Source of the DNA: Verrucomicrobiales bacterium
GTDB lineage: Bacteria; Verrucomicrobiota; Verrucomicrobiia; Verrucomicrobiales; V1-33
Direction of reading: 5' to 3'
DNA: 9,558 bases
Assembly: GCA_023253575.1 (NCBI GenBank)
Contig: JALRGB010000791.1
Coordinates: forward strand, 1-9,558
The notes under the pieces: model-generated
What the model was told of the DNA's origin: nothing
Databases searched by the model: none
The model's input: the letters and a program-made list of their open reading frames with translations, nothing else
In this document: positions 6,679 through 9,558 of the stretch, piece by piece
Position numbering within the stretch: the first letter of the stretch is position 1
How the letters are laid out: each line of letters opens with the position of its first letter
Made by a program: the position numbers and the translations under genes

Positions 6679-8637
6679 TCAAAGTCCGGGTAAATCGTAG
6701 GGACGACCAGTCTTCTTCTCGTAAAAATGAATAAAGGCCCGGTTGCAAATAGCCGTGCCACCAGGAGTCGGGTAATCGCCGGTGAAATACCAGTCACCAG
6801 CCTCTGGACCAAGGGCCTCGTGCAGGTTGGTCACCGATTGAAAGATGACTTTAACCTCGCCGCGCCAAGGTGATGGAATATATGCTCCGCCACCGAGGGT
6901 CGAGCCATTAGGATAGACAAACTGGCTGATTTTCAAGCTGATGTCTTCCTCGCTGAACATCGAATAAATGCTCTTGACCCGGTTGACTTGCTGCGGTGCC
7001 GGTTTTTGAATTTCGATCAGACACTCGCGATAGACTTGGTCGATCAATGTCTGATGGCCCCTTTCGCGCAACAGCGTGATGGCAGCTTCGAACGCAATAA
7101 ATTTGCCGATTTCCGCCATATCGATCCCATAGCAATCCGGATAGCGGATCTGGGGGGCGGTACTAGCGATGATAATGCTGCGCGGGTTGGTCCGGGCGAG
7201 GATTTTGAGAATCGATTGTTTCAGGGTGGTGCCGCGGACGATGGAGTCGTCGAGGCACACGAGGACGTCTTCGGGACCGACCTCGCCGTAGGTGATGTCG
7301 TAAACGTGACTGGCAAGAGCGGTCCGCTGTGATTCCTGGGAGATGAAGGTACGGAGTTTGATGTCTTTGTGAGCGATTTTTTCTCCGCGCGGCCAGTTCC
7401 GCATGATCAAATCATCGAGGGTCGCTTCATCAAGCGTCCCGTTCCGGCTAGCCACCAGAATCTCGTCGCGCACTTGTCGCCGACGATGACGACGCAATTC
7501 ATCCATCATCCCGTAATACGCCACTTCCGCTGTATTCGGGATAAACGAAAAAACAGCGCGGTCAAAATCCACACCAATTGACTCGGCAATCTGCGGGACG
7601 AGAGCCGCCCCCAACCGCTTGCGATCCTGATAAATATCCGGGTCGTTGCCGCGTGAGAAATAAATTCGCTCAAACGAACACGGCCGCGGCTCAACCTGCG
7701 GAGAAAACCGGTCACAATGCATGCGGCCGTCACTTTTGACAAAAACCACGGTACCTGGCTCCAGCTCATGCACGTCTTCGCGCGCCGCATCAAAAACCGT
7801 CATGAGCGGGACCCGCTCACTGGCAAACGCAATCACTTCATCATTAATGAAATAAGAACACGGCCGAATGCCGTGCGGATCGCGCATGACAAAACAATCG
7901 CCGTTGCCAATCATCCCAGCAATCGCGTAACCGCCGTCCCAACGCTCGGCCGACCGCCGGATAACCTCGCCCACATCCAGACGCTCGCTGATGACCGCAG
8001 GAATGCGCTCACCCGGCACCCCGCGGTCACGCTCCATCCGGTAAATATCCGTGTGCAATTCATCCAAATGATACCCGATTTCCTCCAGCACCGTCTGCGT
8101 GTCAGTGCCAAAAACCGGGTGCTGACCACGCTCGACAAGCATCTGATTCAGCTCGCCCGTATTGGTCATGTTAAAGTTGCCCAAGACCATGAGCGACTTG
8201 GTCGGCCAGTTGCTACGCCGTAAATAAGGATGAAGCGAGGCCGTACTAAACTCGCCACTGGTCCCGTAACGCAAATGCCCCATTAGACACTCTCCGCCAA
8301 AATCAAAGTGTCGCTTAACGCTCTCACCATCATTGCGCTGCAGCTGGCCGCGGTCAACAAGTCGCTCGAATTCTGCCAGCTGGGACCGGAACAGCGAGCC
8401 CAACGAGTCGACGCCGCCTGAACGAGCCCGAAACATGTACGGCTGACCGAGCGGCATATGCAGCTTGGCGCAGCCAATGCCGATGCCGTCTTGGCCTCGG
8501 TTGTGCTGCTTCTCCATTAACAGGAACAACTTCTGAAACCCCCAGAGTGCTGTTCCATATTTTTCGCGGTAATACTCCGGCGGCCTCAAGAGACGCACTA
8601 GGGCAATACCACACTCGTGGGTTAGAAAATCGCTCAT
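6679..8637 (-). CDS. purF: Amidophosphoribosyltransferase, long form (PurF)
   Basis: A 652-residue cytoplasmic enzyme expected to make 5-phosphoribosylamine from PRPP and glutamine, the first committed step of purine synthesis. The class II glutaminase domain begins MSDFLTHEC, with Cys 9 as nucleophile, so a short propeptide must be removed to expose it. It continues with NRGQDG, GHLRYGTSG (Arg 123), GNFNMTN (153-159) and FGTDTQ (Asp 179). The phosphoribosyltransferase domain has RDPHGIRP (252-259), FIPNTAEVAYYG, and the PRPP loop VLVCLDDSIVRGTT with Asp 463/Asp 464. It is well over 100 residues longer than E. coli PurF, through an insertion after FIPNTAEVAYYG and a C-terminal extension ending in DYPTPGG...FYEKK; I recall this form from Bacteroidota and related groups. 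The start follows the HEC spacing of those relatives; AAAGG lies immediately before it, too close to be a normal ribosome site, and an in-frame GTG at 8697 is the alternative. A second, short PurF elsewhere in the genome cannot be excluded. Confidence 0.87.
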   Translation of the reverse strand: MSDFLTHECGIALVRLLRPPEYYREKYGTALWGFQKLFLLMEKQHNRGQDGIGIGCAKLHMPLGQPYMFRARSGGVDSLGSLFRSQLAEFERLVDRGQLQRNDGESVKRHFDFGGECLMGHLRYGTSGEFSTASLHPYLRRSNWPTKSLMVLGNFNMTNTGELNQMLVERGQHPVFGTDTQTVLEEIGYHLDELHTDIYRMERDRGVPGERIPAVISERLDVGEVIRRSAERWDGGYAIAGMIGNGDCFVMRDPHGIRPCSYFINDEVIAFASERVPLMTVFDAAREDVHELEPGTVVFVKSDGRMHCDRFSPQVEPRPCSFERIYFSRGNDPDIYQDRKRLGAALVPQIAESIGVDFDRAVFSFIPNTAEVAYYGMMDELRRHRRRQVRDEILVASRNGTLDEATLDDLIMRNWPRGEKIAHKDIKLRTFISQESQRTALASHVYDITYGEVGPEDVLVCLDDSIVRGTTLKQSILKILARTNPRSIIIASTAPQIRYPDCYGIDMAEIGKFIAFEAAITLLRERGHQTLIDQVYRECLIEIQKPAPQQVNRVKSIYSMFSEEDISLKISQFVYPNGSTLGGGAYIPSPWRGEVKVIFQSVTNLHEALGPEAGDWYFTGDYPTPGGTAICNRAFIHFYEKKTGRPYDLPGL

Positions 8638-8659
8638 CCTTTCGCCCAGCTCGGCGAAC

Positions 8660-8673
8660 CCGTCCTTAGACGG
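8660..8673 (-). other. Small hairpin upstream of purF start
   Basis: CCGTC and GACGG flank a 4-base loop, giving a 5-bp stem 22 bp upstream of the preferred purF ATG. If translation starts at the GTG at 8697 this is coding sequence instead. No purine riboswitch or leader peptide was recognised around it; a structural role is not established. Confidence 0.15.
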
Positions 8674-8825
8674 AAAGTCGGGGCCCGTCAAATCCACACT
8701 CGCATTCGTTTGCGTCTGCCAGAGATCAGCCCGAAAACCAAAAGCCCACCCGGGCCGCCCAGCCCCTCAACGCCGCAAACTCGAGAGTCGATCCCCGCAG
8801 AGTGGACCCGGCCGCGCTTTCTCTA

Positions 8826-8854
8826 TTGACGGTTCAAGAGTCTCGCTTTGTCAT
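8826..8854 (+). promoter_or_regulatory. Possible sigma70-type promoter before the LamG-like gene
   Basis: TTGACG (8826-8831, five of six consensus bases) and TGTCAT (8849-8854, four of six) are separated by an ideal 17-bp spacer. The predicted transcription start falls about 9 bases before the ATG at 8870, leaving no room for a ribosome binding site, and none is visible. It is the best promoter match I found in the window. Confidence 0.4.
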
Positions 8855-8869
8855 GCTCTCACCAACCCC

Positions 8870-9558
8870 ATGAAATCACCCCGCCTCTCTGCCGCCGCCA
8901 GCATTCTCATCAGTGCCGCCACCGCGCCCCGCCCAGTGGCCGCCGAAAATCCCGCCGCCGCTCCCGCCTCTCCCGCTCCCGCCACCATCACCATCACCGA
9001 TGATTTTGAACAGGGATTCACGCGCTGGCAGCCGACAGCCCCAGAAAATTGGAAACTGAGCGAGGATCACGGTGGCCGCGTGCTCGACCTCTTTGACAAA
9101 TCGGCCCGCACCTCCCCACCTCACCGCAGTCCATTCAACTTTGTCCTCCTTCAAAACCAGTCATTCGGTGACGTGTCGATCACTGCCTCCGTGCAAACAA
9201 CTACCAAAGCCTACGGCCACCGCGACACCGTCGTCATCTTCGGATACCAAGACCCCGCCCACTTCTATTACGTCCACTTCGGCGAAAAAGCCGATGACCA
9301 CGCCGGTCAGGTCTTCATCGTCAATGACGCCCCACGTACGAAAATTTCTACCCTCGAAACCACCGGCATTCCATGGAAGGAAAACGTCTGGCACACCCTG
9401 CGCGTCACCCGCACTGCCGCCGACGGCATGATCCGCGTCTATTTCGATGACATGCACACCGCCATCATGGAAGCCAAAGACACCACCTTCGGACCAGGCC
9501 AGGTCGGCTTCGGATCGTTCGATGACACCGCCCGCTTCGATGATATCGTCATCACCGG
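8870..9558 (+). CDS. Exported LamG/DUF1080-like beta-sandwich protein (3' end outside window)
   Basis: The frame is open from ATG 8870 to the edge (229 codons visible). Residues 1-25 resemble a signal peptide with cleavage near VAA-EN, followed by an Ala/Pro linker (27-39). From about 40 a concanavalin-A-like jellyroll begins: ITDDFEQGF, RVLDLFD, FVLLQNQSFGDVSITASV (91-108), HRDTVVIFGYQD, FYYVHFG (132-138), WHTLRVTR (174-181), IRVYFDD, GQVGFGSFDD and FDDIVI. This strand order and the 'quality of fit' motifs are those of LamG-like and DUF1080 (3-keto-disaccharide hydrolase) proteins common in PVC bacteria. Binding or hydrolysis of carbohydrate outside the cytoplasm is likely, but catalytic residues cannot be assigned. 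The domain is nearly complete at the window edge, so further domains may follow. It is divergent from purF and probably has its own promoter. Fold fairly sure, function not. Confidence 0.85.
   Translation, partial: MKSPRLSAAASILISAATAPRPVAAENPAAAPASPAPATITITDDFEQGFTRWQPTAPENWKLSEDHGGRVLDLFDKSARTSPPHRSPFNFVLLQNQSFGDVSITASVQTTTKAYGHRDTVVIFGYQDPAHFYYVHFGEKADDHAGQVFIVNDAPRTKISTLETTGIPWKENVWHTLRVTRTAADGMIRVYFDDMHTAIMEAKDTTFGPGQVGFGSFDDTARFDDIVIT

Noticed and set aside
7717..8223. Plus-strand frame of 168 codons opposite purF
   Set aside because: It is antisense to conserved PurF motifs and resembles no protein family.
8876..9154. Gly-rich minus-strand frame opposite the LamG-like gene
   Set aside because: Its glycine runs come from reading GCC-rich signal-peptide and linker codons backwards.

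Overview
The window looks like chromosomal DNA of a Gram-negative, GC-rich heterotroph, most likely from the Verrucomicrobiota or a related PVC lineage. The grounds are protein family types recalled from that group, not a database search: a long PurF of the Bacteroidota/Verrucomicrobiota kind, a secreted ThuA-domain protein, a secreted LamG/DUF1080-like protein, an S9 peptidase with a 'CHDNRMDK' block, and a secreted HExxH protein. Canonical Shine-Dalgarno sequences are weak or absent before the starts.

Layout. Positions 1-3552 (minus strand) hold a two-gene operon: an exported S9 prolyl-oligopeptidase-type peptidase, then an exported HExxH metallopeptidase-like protein whose ATG overlaps the S9 stop codon (ATGA) and which runs off the left edge. 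Positions 3553-3920 are a divergent intergenic region with a 10-bp palindrome and three tandem 10-bp units. Positions 3921-5396 (plus) encode a POT-family proton/peptide symporter. Positions 5523-6524 (plus) encode an exported ThuA-domain protein. Positions 6525-6678 separate convergent genes and contain four 9-bp tandem units. Positions 6679-8637 (minus) encode a long amidophosphoribosyltransferase (PurF). After a divergent gap, an exported LamG-like protein starts at 8870 (plus) and runs off the right edge.

How it fits together. The two exported peptidases and the divergent POT transporter form a plausible peptide-scavenging module: extracytoplasmic cleavage, then uptake of di- and tripeptides. 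The ThuA and LamG-like proteins suggest extracytoplasmic carbohydrate work. PurF is a housekeeping purine gene lying between them.

No complete new defence or mobile system is visible: no CRISPR array, transposase, integrase, tRNA or rRNA was seen. The most notable points are a second, apparently catalytically dead copy of the metallopeptidase unit in the left-edge gene, the enlarged PurF with an altered glutaminase motif, two promoter-like sites placed so close to start codons that leaderless transcripts are possible, and two short intergenic tandem repeats.
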